From an uncultured Eubacteriales bacterium (GTDB lineage: Bacteria > Bacillota > Clostridia > Lachnospirales > Lachnospiraceae), in the NCBI GenBank assembly GCA_900315015.1, contig OMXJ01000002.1, forward strand, positions 102,651 to 166,650: a DNA stretch of 64,000 nt. Direction: 5' to 3'. Under the pieces are notes generated by a model. The model searched no databases. It was not told the DNA's origin and was given only the letters and a program-made list of their open reading frames with translations. Shown piece after piece: positions 41,611 to 50,453 of the stretch. Numbering within the stretch: the first letter of the stretch is position 1; each line of letters starts with the position of its first letter. The translations under genes were made by a program, and so were the position numbers.

Positions 41611-41636
41611 TTTTTAACAGATAAAATCACAATAAT

Positions 41637-41683
41637 AAAAACTGTTCTCGATACCATTTTACCAGTAAAGAGAACAGTTTTTT
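41637..41683. terminator. Bidirectional terminator between cysE and histidine kinase gene
   Basis: AAAAACTGTTCTC (41637-41649) and GAGAACAGTTTTTT (41670-41683) form a 12-bp stem around a 20-base loop, with A and T runs on the two sides. It serves the convergent genes on both strands. Confidence 0.88.
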
Positions 41684-41725
41684 ACGTCTATTTATACGCC
41701 TTAATTATAACCTTATTTATGATTT

Positions 41726-43114
41726 CTACTTAAGAAGACAGGTAAAGGTAATCACTCCATCCTTCCAACTTGCATTTATGCTACCTTTATAGCGCTTTAC
41801 TATGGCTTCGGCAATGGATAGTCCTATTCCATAGCCTCCTTTTTTATTATTGGTTCCTGTATGAGATTCATCCTGTCTATAAAATCTCTCAAAAAATTTA
41901 CTATAGTCTACATCCTTTCCTTCAGCATAGGTATTTGAAACCTCAAATCTTGTCACCTTACCCTTTTGCGATAAGGAAACATTTATTTTCCCATTATCAT
42001 CGCAGTATTTAATTGCATTATCAATTAACAAGGTTGCAAGCTGTCTTATGCTGCTTCCCTCTGCTGTCATGTGGATTCCTTCTGCAACATTTGAGGTAAG
42101 CTCTTTTTCATCAGTATTTGCAACGGTTTTAAAGGTCTCTACAGTGCTGTTTACTACCTCGGAGACATCAGTATCTATCATTTCCTCCTTATCTTCACTT
42201 TCTTGTCCCTTAGCGATTAGGACAAGGTTCTGTATAAGGGTACTCATTCTATCTACCTGACGCATTGTCGACTGATTCCACTCATTTTCGCCATTCATCA
42301 TCTGCTCTACCTCGGTATTAGCCCTTATTACTGCAAGCGGTGTCTTTAGCTCATGGCTCGCATTGGTAATGAATCTTTTCTGAAGCTCTGCATTTTCAAT
42401 TTCAGGCTTTACCGCATTGTAGGAGAACATGCGCACTAAAATAAATATAATTAAGAAACCTATTACTACAAGTATCAGCGCCGAATACAGTATTCTTCCG
42501 TTATAGAGTATCTGTGAGGTACAATCTAGATAAACAACTAATTTCGAACCATTCTCATTTTCACTCATTTCATAAAAAAAGGCTCCGTTCTTTCCAAAGC
42601 TTTTATTCTTTTCTAGTACATACTGACCATAAAGCTCATCAGCACTTTCCTCATCTAAATAACTGATTTTATTTAAATACGAATCGATTAACGCACCATT
42701 TGAATCATAAAGAAGTGAAAAATATCTTGATTGATAATGATTTTCGGAAGATGTAAATATATTTGAGCCTATAGCAAAAATGTCATATATAGTAAAATTA
42801 TCCGATATTACTGCATCAAAATCTTCTCCCTTAGGTTCCTCCAAAACACTATCTGCGTCAATATCCTCCTGAGAACCAGAGCCCTCCGACTCTTCTCCCA
42901 TCTCCTGCTTATGGATTTTTCCGTCTCTATCCATTTCAGGAAGTATACCTCCATAGGTAACAATCGTATTTAATACAGTCCTGATTTCTCTTTGCGTAGT
43001 TAATGCATTTATTCCATAAATCAGTGCACCTATCCAAAGCGCAACTAAAAGATACGCCATCAAGGCAGCGAAAATAAATCTTCGCCTTAGCTTATTTATT
43101 GAACTTGTATTCAC
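41726..43114 (-). CDS. Sensor histidine kinase (HisKA type)
   Basis: A 462-residue two-component kinase. Two membrane helices (about 15-38 and 215-235) flank an extracytoplasmic sensor of about 175 residues with an acidic Glu/Gly/Ser segment (70-100). The phosphoacceptor motif FITNASHELKTPLAVIR and HATPase motifs (LLIDNAIKYCDD, GGYGIGLSIAEAIV) are intact. The start codon is GTG, supported by GGAGGGG upstream. It follows its response regulator on the same strand, but a 150-base tandem repeat fills the space between the two genes. Confidence 0.92.
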   Translation of the reverse strand: MNTSSINKLRRRFIFAALMAYLLVALWIGALIYGINALTTQREIRTVLNTIVTYGGILPEMDRDGKIHKQEMGEESEGSGSQEDIDADSVLEEPKGEDFDAVISDNFTIYDIFAIGSNIFTSSENHYQSRYFSLLYDSNGALIDSYLNKISYLDEESADELYGQYVLEKNKSFGKNGAFFYEMSENENGSKLVVYLDCTSQILYNGRILYSALILVVIGFLIIFILVRMFSYNAVKPEIENAELQKRFITNASHELKTPLAVIRANTEVEQMMNGENEWNQSTMRQVDRMSTLIQNLVLIAKGQESEDKEEMIDTDVSEVVNSTVETFKTVANTDEKELTSNVAEGIHMTAEGSSIRQLATLLIDNAIKYCDDNGKINVSLSQKGKVTRFEVSNTYAEGKDVDYSKFFERFYRQDESHTGTNNKKGGYGIGLSIAEAIVKRYKGSINASWKDGVITFTCLLK

Positions 43115-43160
43115 TACCGCCCCTCCTAGTTTTTTTATCCGAACTTAATGCAGCATTTTT

Positions 43161-43310
43161 GCCATGAACTAACTCAAGTAATTATGCCACGAACTAACTC
43201 AGGTATTTATGCCATGAACTAACTCAGGTATTTATGCCACGAACTAACTCAGGTATTTATGCCACGAACTAACTCAGGTATTTATGCCATGAACTAACTC
43301 AGATATTTAT
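43161..43310. repeat. Tandem repeat, six copies of 25 bp
   Basis: Copies start at 43161, 43186, 43211, 43236, 43261 and 43286; the unit opens GCCAYGAACTAACTCAGG and ends TATTTAT. There are only a few base changes. The last copy runs over the stop codon of the response regulator gene (43307). Copies are contiguous with no spacers. No coding frame through the array is supported. Confidence 0.92.
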
Positions 43311-43978
43311 GATGCCCTTACCAGGCAGTAGCTGCCGCCCTTGTCGCCAACTATCCGGGTTCTTGACGCTACAGATTCTAATTTTCCTCTAAGGTATGAA
43401 ATATACAGATAAACAATATTTTCATCTGCCTTTTCATTATCTGGCCATACTCTTTCTATTATGTAATTATTATCGAGATCTTTTCCTGCATTCAATATAA
43501 GAAGCTGCATGAGCTCGAATTCTTTATTAGAAAGACTGACTGTATTCTCACATTTAAGCTCGAAATTTCCTGATGATAATGTAACATCAGAAAAGGTAAG
43601 CTGCTTTTGAGTATAATCGCTCTTTCTTCTTGTCATCGCTCTGATTCTTGCTAAAAGTTCCTTCATTGCAAAAGGCTTTGTAAGATAATCATCTGCTCCC
43701 GCATCAAGACCATTTACTCTATCATCAACCTCTGCCTTTGCTGTAAGAAGCATGACAGGCGTCATTATATTCAGATTTCTAAGCTCTCTTAATACCTCAA
43801 GTCCGTCCATCTTTGGCATCATTATGTCTAGTATTATTCCATCATAGGTATTATTTTTTATATGCTCTAAGGCTTCCTCACCGTCAAAGGTGCTATCTAC
43901 CTCAAAGCCATCATGCGCTAAAATCGCTGATACTGCGCGGTTTAAATCTTTTGTATCCTCTGCTAATAAAAGCTTCAT
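43307..43978 (-). CDS. Response regulator, OmpR/PhoB family
   Basis: A 223-residue two-component regulator. Receiver domain (1-118): LLAEDTKDLNR, phosphoacceptor Asp in DGIILDIMMPKMDG, MLLTAKAEVDDRVNGLDAGA, and Lys in LTKPFAMKELL. The C-terminal winged helix (about 128-220) ends LESVASRTRIVGDKGGSYCL. The start at 43978 is preferred over 43993 since GGAGG lies just before it. It is followed by its kinase after the tandem repeat. The pair is probably one transcription unit, but the repeats could affect relative expression. Confidence 0.93.
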   Translation of the reverse strand: MKLLLAEDTKDLNRAVSAILAHDGFEVDSTFDGEEALEHIKNNTYDGIILDIMMPKMDGLEVLRELRNLNIMTPVMLLTAKAEVDDRVNGLDAGADDYLTKPFAMKELLARIRAMTRRKSDYTQKQLTFSDVTLSSGNFELKCENTVSLSNKEFELMQLLILNAGKDLDNNYIIERVWPDNEKADENIVYLYISYLRGKLESVASRTRIVGDKGGSYCLVRAS

Positions 43979-44046
43979 AATTCCTCCATTCACCGATATC
44001 TAAATGCTTTACTCGTCATAAATCATATTCATAAAAACCTAAAACT

Positions 44047-44643
44047 TTACTCATCATAAATCATGTTTCGTATTGTCTGCATGCTTACATCAGTAGATGC
44101 AAGCTCATCCGCACACCTTTTTAACTCGCTTACAATCAATTCCTTTGCATTTGCTTCAATATTCTTTTTGTAGTAAAGATGATGCTCAAGTGCTGCCCAG
44201 GTATCCATTGAAATGGTCCTGAGCTGTATCTCAACATAGAGTCCGCTGCTATGCTGTATTATCATGTGATAGCTTCTATAACCATTTGGCTTAGCATGCT
44301 TTATATAATCCTTTTCTTCTATCACCTTAATATCGCTTAGCTGAACAATGTAATTTCTTATTTCATAAACATCATCTATAAACGCACACACAACTCTTAT
44401 TCCTATGGCGTCATGAATCTCAGCTAGAGCTGATTCTACATTGACTGGTATGCCTTTTCTAATGCATTTTTCACGCATGCTCTCTTCACTTTTTATTCTT
44501 GCAAGACAATGCTCCACAGGATCTTCTCCGAAATGCTTTTCCTTCATTTCTTCTCTGACTATATCAATTTTATTTAATACATCCTCTAATACATCATTCA
44601 TAAGAGAAAGCTTTTCTCCATAGATGCTTTCCATTTCTTCCAT
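44047..44643 (-). CDS. Small alarmone synthetase (RelA/SpoT domain, GTP pyrophosphokinase)
   Basis: Makes (p)ppGpp from ATP and GTP or GDP. It is a stand-alone synthetase of the RelQ/YjbM type, with only a synthetase domain and no hydrolase or TGS domain. Visible motifs are AIGIRVVCAFIDDVYEI, KPNGYRSYHMIIQ, and YVEIQLRTISMDTWAALEHH, with the catalytic residues intact. The start at 44643 is chosen because AAGGAAA precedes it, while the upstream ATG at 44670 has no SD; this gives 198 residues. Length is normal for the family. It follows the DUF5721-like gene past a terminator. Confidence 0.9.
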   Translation of the reverse strand: MEEMESIYGEKLSLMNDVLEDVLNKIDIVREEMKEKHFGEDPVEHCLARIKSEESMREKCIRKGIPVNVESALAEIHDAIGIRVVCAFIDDVYEIRNYIVQLSDIKVIEEKDYIKHAKPNGYRSYHMIIQHSSGLYVEIQLRTISMDTWAALEHHLYYKKNIEANAKELIVSELKRCADELASTDVSMQTIRNMIYDE

Positions 44644-44795
44644 AGTTTCCTTAACTCCGTTCCGCAGCATATATTATTACCCGTTTAATACATTTTACTG
44701 CTGCTTTTTTTATTGTATCATACAAATGTTAACGTTTCGTGAATATCTGCATATTTTCCTATTTATTTTTTCTTCAAAAATGAAGAGCTAATTAA

Positions 44796-44850
44796 ACAAA
44801 AAAGCCATAAGAATAGATACCCTAAGGTATATAATCTTATGGCTTATTTT
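44796..44850 (-). terminator. Intrinsic terminator after the DUF5721-like gene
   Basis: AAGCCATAAGA (44802-44812) and TCTTATGGCTT (44835-44845) form a perfect 11-bp stem; on the minus strand a run of T follows. It begins within a few bases of the stop codon at 44850. Confidence 0.88.
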
Positions 44851-45488
44851 TAAACATACATTTTTTCAAGCTCTGCTTCTTCTCTTTCGAATTCTTCTTC
44901 TGAGATGTCTTCTGCATATTTATCTGCCTCTGCGCTAATGCTAGGATAATCATTTACATTTGCAGCTGATGCGAATGCGCCAGAAGCTGCGCCATGATTT
45001 CCAATATTTTCAAGATATCCGCTTAACATTATCGTCATCTTTGAATCCCAGGTCCTGTCTACTGTTTTATCCATTGTGAAAGTAGCCATTGAGGTTCCTG
45101 AAACAGCGATAAGCACATTATTCTCAAAACGCAGGCTCATGTAAAGACCAGCTACATCTTTCTTTGAAAAACTGCTTCCTGCTGCCTCTAATACCTTTTC
45201 AGTAAGATTATCTCCAAGCTTTAAGTCTATTATCATGCTCTTTGGAAGCCTTTTTCCTTTTATTACATCAAACACCAAATACTTAAGCTCTGACCACAAG
45301 GAATATTCCCTGCCATTTAGCATTTCTATTTCTTCTTCATTTAAAAAGCTTTTATTGATTTTTCCATTAATTTCAACATTATTCATGCAAGAAAGCTTTA
45401 CCTGAGTAACTAAGAAATTATCGAAGGCCCTGCCTCCAAAAAGGTCATTCATAAGCTTTTTAACATTTTTAATTTCTAGAGACTTCAA
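44850..45488 (-). CDS. DUF5721-like conserved hypothetical protein
   Basis: A 212-residue soluble protein starting MKSLEIKNVKKLMNDLFGG, a pattern I associate with the DUF5721 family of Lachnospiraceae; function unknown. The middle of the protein is rich in beta strands (KLSCMNNVEINGKINKSFLN and LKYLVFDVIKGKRLPKSMII), and the tail after residue 165 is acidic and probably disordered. The start codon is TTG, supported by AAGGAG 7 bases before it. It has its own terminator and a 156-base upstream gap, so it is likely to be transcribed alone or as the tail of the TraX operon. Confidence 0.75.
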   Translation of the reverse strand: MKSLEIKNVKKLMNDLFGGRAFDNFLVTQVKLSCMNNVEINGKINKSFLNEEEIEMLNGREYSLWSELKYLVFDVIKGKRLPKSMIIDLKLGDNLTEKVLEAAGSSFSKKDVAGLYMSLRFENNVLIAVSGTSMATFTMDKTVDRTWDSKMTIMLSGYLENIGNHGAASGAFASAANVNDYPSISAEADKYAEDISEEEFEREEAELEKMYV

Positions 45489-45644
45489 TTCTATTCTCCT
45501 TATTCATAAATTACGCTAGAATACTCTAGCTGCCACAACATCCAAATAGAACTATAGCAGAGGACGCGTTTACTTTTCAATACATATAGACACATTTTAT
45601 GCTTTCTTTTCAAATTCCTATAAGAATTATTCCATACTCTTCAT

Positions 45645-46451
45645 TTAAATACCATAAGCAAAATTAAATCTTATTAAGCAAAGAATAGTTAAATGAAGCG
45701 GGTAAAAGAGATAGAACGCATATTTAAGCACATAATAGCTCTTATGTTTATATTTTTCAGTTATATCCTCACCATTTTTCGTCAGGTAAGCGAAAGATTT
45801 TGGATATTGTCTTCCATTATAAAGGAATATCAGTAAAAAGGCCAATACTGAAACAAATTCGATCATATTACCATTAATACTATAAATCAAAAGACAAACG
45901 ACATAATATATCAAAATGCGCATCTTTTTAAATCTAAAGAAATAAAAACCCATACCTACCATGACACCAAAATAGCTATAATCAGTTTTTAATAAAAAGG
46001 CCGCTCCTGAGCCAATTACTATTAAAAAAGCTGATGCAAATGAATAATATGCATAATTTCCAAAAAAGAATTTTTTTCTAATATAGTCTATTCCCATCAA
46101 GGTTGCATAAACTATAAACATTGTAACAAGCATATTCTGACCATAAAATACTGATTCGGTGCTATAATTCAGTCCCCAGAAAGCCCAGTCAAATGGCGCT
46201 TCTGATATAAGGGCGAAGATGGCAAGAACTATAAGTGAGCGCCATCTGTTTTTGGTATAAAAGAAGCCTTCTACTAGAAAAAACATAAATATCGGCATTG
46301 CAATTCTACCAATTGCTCTTCCTGCTGTATAAATAGTTGTACCATAATCAGTAAATAAAATTGTCATATGGTCGATCAGCATGATCAAACATGCTATGAC
46401 CTTCAAAGTAAAGGCTGATATATCAAAACCTTTTTTTGTTTTTAATCCCAT
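45645..46451 (-). CDS. TraX-like membrane protein
   Basis: A 268-residue membrane protein with seven to nine hydrophobic segments. It carries the TraX-family opening LKVIACLIMLIDHMTILF and the ending YLFYPLHLTILCLI, similar to acyltransferase-3-like membrane proteins. TraX of F plasmid acetylates pilin; chromosomal homologues in Firmicutes have unknown substrates and are not tied to conjugation. The gene follows the GH13-like gene with a 2-base gap and AAAGGA inside that gene's end, so it is cotranscribed with the ABC-F and GH13-like genes. An acyl-transfer role on a surface or storage molecule is possible. Confidence 0.85.
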   Translation of the reverse strand: MGLKTKKGFDISAFTLKVIACLIMLIDHMTILFTDYGTTIYTAGRAIGRIAMPIFMFFLVEGFFYTKNRWRSLIVLAIFALISEAPFDWAFWGLNYSTESVFYGQNMLVTMFIVYATLMGIDYIRKKFFFGNYAYYSFASAFLIVIGSGAAFLLKTDYSYFGVMVGMGFYFFRFKKMRILIYYVVCLLIYSINGNMIEFVSVLAFLLIFLYNGRQYPKSFAYLTKNGEDITEKYKHKSYYVLKYAFYLFYPLHLTILCLIRFNFAYGI

Positions 46452-46452
46452 A

Positions 46453-48528
46453 TTAAGCTATATCCTTTGGGCTCATTGAAGCCTTAAATATTACTACTGA
46501 GCGAGGTGGCACCATGAAGGTCCTGCCCATTACGTGCTCCCCATCCTCATTTATTCTTGCATCTTTTTCATTTGTATTGATTACAAGCTGCCAGCCTGTA
46601 GATGCAGGTATTCTTGGAAGGTCGAAGGAATGCTCTTCCCAATGCATGTTAAAAGCAATGTAAAAGCTGTCATCCCTGCTCGCTCTATTTTTCTGAGCAT
46701 ATTCACCGCAAAGCAGCACGCCTAAGCACCTTGAGTAATTTGAAAAATCAGGATACCAGGCTTTGGTTCCATGGAAGGAAATATCCGGACAACCACAGGA
46801 TAAATAATCCATGCTGCGAAGCTCTGCTGGATTTGAAAATATCGGATGAGCTTTTCTGAAGGCTATCACTCCCTTAATGAACTCTCTGAAATTTTCACTG
46901 CTCTTTTTATTTTTCCAGTCTACCCAGCCTAGCTGATTATCCTGGCAATATGCATTATTATTTCCATCCTGCGAATTCAGGCATTCATCTCCTGAAAGCA
47001 GCATTGGAACACCCTGTGCAAGAAACATCGAGAGCATAAGGTTCTTCATCATCTTCTCACGAAGTGCCTTCACCTTATTGGTTCTTACTTCACCTTCAAA
47101 GCCACAGTTCCAGCTATAATTATCTTCTCTTCCATCCTTGTTATTTTCTCCATTGCCCTCATTATGCTTTACATCATAGGTATAGAGATCATTTAGGGTA
47201 AAGCCGTTATAATCGGTAACATAATTTACCTTTGCCTGAATTCCGCTCTGCTTTGCAAAGGCTGAGATGAACTTTGTAAGATATCCTTCATCTCCCTTAA
47301 TGAAACGCCTTGCCACTGTCTCAAAGCTTTCAGAATAATCCACAAGATTAGAAAAGCGTGGCACTTTTCCATCATAATCGTAATTTATATCAAAGGCCTT
47401 AGGCGCTAAGATTTTTAATTCTGCAAGGTATGGATCTGTTGCTACAAGCTTTTGAGGAACTACATCAGTATTTATCCAGAAACCATCCACATGGTATGAT
47501 ACAGCCCAGTAATGAAGACAATCTATCATCATTGTCTGATTAACTGACTCATTGAAATTCATCTGGATAATTACTTCTATGCCATTCCTATGAAGCTCTA
47601 ATATCATCTTCTTTAATTCTAAATCGCAGTTTTCCGGGTCTTTAGCATAAGATGCCTTTGGAGCAAAGTAATTAGTTTTATTACTAAACCCCCAGTAATT
47701 TATCTTTATCTCATCAGTCCCGGCATTTTCTGCAAATGCACTGCTGCTTATTCCCATAAGCTTTATACTCTCAATGGCAGAACTGTACATCTGTGCATCA
47801 TGTTGAGGGATTCCCATACTTGATAGATATGGATTTACACTAAAGGAAGGTGAACTTGAATATACTATTCTTTCATCTCCCATAATTTCATCATATTCAG
47901 TAACAGGCATTAAGAAAACTGAATTAATGCCAAGTGATTTTAAATATGGTATCCTGTCTATTACTCCAAGATAAGTTCCTCTATGAGCTGCAGGTACATC
48001 GCTTCCGGTATATCCTTTAGTAAAGCCTCTTACATGAAGCTTATACATTATCATTTTTTCATATTCAATGATAGGCTTTTCATCTATTCCGTCAAATACA
48101 TCCTCCCTTTTTTCCTCAAAGCGGGCACGTACAAGGAGTTTTTCACTATCACTTAATTTTTTTCCATACTGACAGCGTCCTGATACTAGCATCGCATAAG
48201 GATCAACTAGCATAGAACGCGTAGTTTCAAACATATATTCAAAGGAAAGCTCTCCTTTTTCATTAAAAAGCTCTGGATGCTTTCCTTTTAAGTCGCTAAC
48301 AAGAATTCCAACACTAAAAATACTTGAATGGCAATTCTTTTGCTTCATTTTAAGGCGCACCTCTGCACGAGGTTCGCCTTTTTTATATAAAATAACAAAG
48401 CATTCTGATGAATCGTTCACAACAGCACTAAAGCTTAAGATATCATTTTCAAGTCTAGCACCAAAGCGGAGGTTCAGCCTTTTTTCTTCGGTATCGTAAA
48501 TTGCAGTTACATTATCGAGCGTAGCCAA
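46453..48528 (-). CDS. GlgX-like GH13 protein lacking catalytic residues (pseudoenzyme)
   Basis: Similar to glycogen debranching enzyme GlgX: a CBM48-like N-terminus (to about 125), a GH13 barrel (about 155-560) and a C-terminal beta domain. Family landmarks remain: HVRGFTKGYTG, KHNEGNGENNKDG and YSWNCGFEG. But the nucleophile motif GFRFD reads GFWIN (Asn353), the Glu acid/base region reads LAPKAFD, TAHDGF reads TDYNGF (Asn441), and region I DVVxNH reads QMNFNE. So it should not hydrolyse glycosides. The start is TTG at 48528 with GGGAGG 7 bases before (691 residues). It lies 21 bases after the ABC-F gene and 2 before the TraX gene. Confidence 0.85.
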   Translation of the reverse strand: MATLDNVTAIYDTEEKRLNLRFGARLENDILSFSAVVNDSSECFVILYKKGEPRAEVRLKMKQKNCHSSIFSVGILVSDLKGKHPELFNEKGELSFEYMFETTRSMLVDPYAMLVSGRCQYGKKLSDSEKLLVRARFEEKREDVFDGIDEKPIIEYEKMIMYKLHVRGFTKGYTGSDVPAAHRGTYLGVIDRIPYLKSLGINSVFLMPVTEYDEIMGDERIVYSSSPSFSVNPYLSSMGIPQHDAQMYSSAIESIKLMGISSSAFAENAGTDEIKINYWGFSNKTNYFAPKASYAKDPENCDLELKKMILELHRNGIEVIIQMNFNESVNQTMMIDCLHYWAVSYHVDGFWINTDVVPQKLVATDPYLAELKILAPKAFDINYDYDGKVPRFSNLVDYSESFETVARRFIKGDEGYLTKFISAFAKQSGIQAKVNYVTDYNGFTLNDLYTYDVKHNEGNGENNKDGREDNYSWNCGFEGEVRTNKVKALREKMMKNLMLSMFLAQGVPMLLSGDECLNSQDGNNNAYCQDNQLGWVDWKNKKSSENFREFIKGVIAFRKAHPIFSNPAELRSMDYLSCGCPDISFHGTKAWYPDFSNYSRCLGVLLCGEYAQKNRASRDDSFYIAFNMHWEEHSFDLPRIPASTGWQLVINTNEKDARINEDGEHVMGRTFMVPPRSVVIFKASMSPKDIA

Positions 48529-48549
48529 GTTATTTCCTCCCAATCAAAA

Positions 48550-50184
48550 TTAGTCGTTATCCTCTCCTGTCTGAAGTGAAAGGTTCTGTCTCTTAACAGC
48601 CTCAAGATCACTTTCAAGGTAATCATCGTAGGTAGAAATCTTATCTATAAGCTTGCCCTTATAAATTTCCATAATTCTGTTCGCAATGGTCTGGATGAAC
48701 TGATGATCCTGTGAGGTGAAGATTACAACACCTGGGAATTTAATAAGACCATTATTAAGTGCAGTGATTGATTCCATGTCAAGGTGGTTAGTAGGCTCGT
48801 CCATAATGAGAACATTTGCACCCTGAAGCATCATCTTTGAGAGCATTACACGAACTCTCTCTCCTCCTGAAAGAACATTAACCTTCTTTACGCCATCTTC
48901 GCCTGCAAAGAGCATTCTTCCAAGATAACCACGGACATAGGTAACATCCTTTTCCTGTGAGAAAGGCATGAGCCAGTCAACAATCTGCTCCTCGCCCTTG
49001 AATAACTCTGTATTATCCTTAGGGAAGTAGCTCTGTACAGTGGTAACGCCCCACTTAATACTTCCTTCATCTGGTTCAAGCTCACCTGCAAGAATCTGGA
49101 AAAGAACTGTTGTAGCAATAGTATCTGAACCAACAAAGGCAACCTTATCAGTCTTCTTTAAGATGAAGGATACATCATCAAGCACCTTAACACCTTCAAT
49201 GGTCTTTGATACATTCTTTACCTCAAGTACTTCATTTCCAATTTCGCGGAGAGGTCTAAAATCAATAAACGGATATCTTCTTGAAGAAGGCTTGATGTCA
49301 TCAAGCTCAATTTTTTCAAGAGCTCTCTTTCTAGCAGTAGCCTGCTTTGACTTAGATGCATTAGCTGAGAATCTCTGTATGAATTCCTGAAGTTCCTTAA
49401 TGCGCTCTTCCTTCTTCTTATTTGCTTCCTTCATCTGACGGATCATAAGCTGACTTGACTCATACCAGAAGTCGTAGTTACCAGCATAGAGCTGAATCTT
49501 CTGATAGTCAATATCTGCTATCTGAGTACATACCTTATTAAGGAAGTATCTATCATGAGATACAACAATTACAGTATTTTCAAAGCCGATGAGGAATTCC
49601 TCAAGCCAGTTAATAGCTTCAAGATCTAAGTGGTTTGTAGGCTCATCGAGCAAAAGAATGTCTGGATTTCCAAAAAGTGCCTGAGCAAGAAGTACCTTGA
49701 CCTTCATATTATCATTGATATCGGCTACCTTCATGTCATGAAGTTCATCTGGTACACCAAGACCATTAAGAAGAGAATCTGCGTCTGCCTCGGCATTCCA
49801 TCCATCCATTTCAGCAAACTCTGCCTCAAGCTGTGAGGCCTTTACACCGTCTTCGTCAGTGAAATCCTCCTTGGCATAGATTTCATCCTTTTCCTTCATG
49901 ATTTCATAAAGGCGCTTATTTCCCATGATTACAGCTTCACGTACAATATAATCATTATATTTGAAGTGATCCTGCTCAAGGAAGGATAATCTCTGTCCCT
50001 TTGTAATGATGACTTCACCCTTTGTAGGCTCGAGCTTTCCTGATAAAATCTTCAGGAATGTTGATTTTCCTGCTCCATTAGCACCAATAAGACCATAGCA
50101 ATGGCCTTCTGTAAATTTGATGTTAACATCCTCAAACAATGCCTTTTTACCAACTCTAAGTGTAATATTTGCTGCCTGTATCAT
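48550..50184 (-). CDS. ABC-F family ATPase (YbiT-like)
   Basis: A 544-residue cytoplasmic protein with two ABC ATPase domains and no membrane segments. First domain: GLIGANGAGKSTFLKIL, signature VKVLLAQALFG and Walker B ILLLDEPTNHLD. Second: Walker A replaced by FVGSDTIATTVLFQIL, so this site is degenerate, but the signature NVLSGGERVRVMLSKM and LIMDEPTNHLD are normal. A linker (about 245-300) rich in Lys and Glu lies between them. ABC-F proteins act on ribosomes. The YbiT/EttA branch is housekeeping rather than resistance. It heads the operon with the GH13-like and TraX genes and has a leader with a short open frame. Confidence 0.9.
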   Translation of the reverse strand: MIQAANITLRVGKKALFEDVNIKFTEGHCYGLIGANGAGKSTFLKILSGKLEPTKGEVIITKGQRLSFLEQDHFKYNDYIVREAVIMGNKRLYEIMKEKDEIYAKEDFTDEDGVKASQLEAEFAEMDGWNAEADADSLLNGLGVPDELHDMKVADINDNMKVKVLLAQALFGNPDILLLDEPTNHLDLEAINWLEEFLIGFENTVIVVSHDRYFLNKVCTQIADIDYQKIQLYAGNYDFWYESSQLMIRQMKEANKKKEERIKELQEFIQRFSANASKSKQATARKRALEKIELDDIKPSSRRYPFIDFRPLREIGNEVLEVKNVSKTIEGVKVLDDVSFILKKTDKVAFVGSDTIATTVLFQILAGELEPDEGSIKWGVTTVQSYFPKDNTELFKGEEQIVDWLMPFSQEKDVTYVRGYLGRMLFAGEDGVKKVNVLSGGERVRVMLSKMMLQGANVLIMDEPTNHLDMESITALNNGLIKFPGVVIFTSQDHQFIQTIANRIMEIYKGKLIDKISTYDDYLESDLEAVKRQNLSLQTGEDND

Positions 50185-50227
50185 TGCTTTCCCCTTTTTC
50201 TCTTTTATTTCTTCTGCATCCTTTTCA

Positions 50228-50284
50228 CTAAGAAAAAGCTCTGCATTTTCGATAGAAATGCGGAATTCGTACGTTTTTTTCCAT
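50228..50284 (-). CDS. Possible leader peptide upstream of the ABC-F gene
   Basis: Short open frame MEKNVRIPHFYRKCRAFS (18 codons) in the 117-base leader of the ABC-F gene, ending 43 bases before its ATG. AAAGGCGG lies 12 bases before the ATG, longer than ideal, and is close to the expected start of transcription. GCATTT and AAAATGC within it could pair. ABC-F genes are often controlled by translated leader peptides, so it is worth noting, but the frame may be chance. Confidence 0.3.
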   Translation of the reverse strand: MEKNVRIPHFYRKCRAFS

Positions 50285-50307
50285 TATATACAAAATCCGC
50301 CTTTTAT

Positions 50308-50336
50308 ATAATAGCATAAAATCTGTGAATTGTAAA
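50308..50336 (-). promoter_or_regulatory. Promoter of the ABC-F/GH13-like/TraX operon
   Basis: TTTACA (50336-50331), a 17-base spacer and TATTAT (50313-50308), about 125 bases before the ABC-F start codon. A second TATAAT-like box at about 50285-50290 lacks a -35. Confidence 0.6.
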
Positions 50337-50414
50337 CGAATTTATTAAAAATAGTAGTTTACACTAGTAAATTTCAATTTTTTTAGTAAATGAATATTTT
50401 CTATTTTCACTGCG

Positions 50415-50446
50415 AAATAAAAGCAGACGGTTTTATGCCGTCTGCC
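50415..50446 (-). terminator. Intrinsic terminator after pyk
   Basis: GCAGACGG (50423-50430) pairs with CCGTCTGC (50438-50445) around TTTTATG, and on the minus strand TTTTATTTC follows. It begins 8 bases past the pyk stop. Confidence 0.88.
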
Positions 50447-50453
50447 ATAATTA

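Noticed and set aside
43161..43310. CRISPR-like array
   Set aside because: The copies are contiguous 25-bp units with no spacer sequences between them and no cas genes are in the window.
48550..50184. ABC-F gene as an antibiotic-resistance determinant
   Set aside because: Sequence pattern is closer to the YbiT-type branch, and there is no mobile context. The degenerate second Walker A argues against assigning a resistance role.
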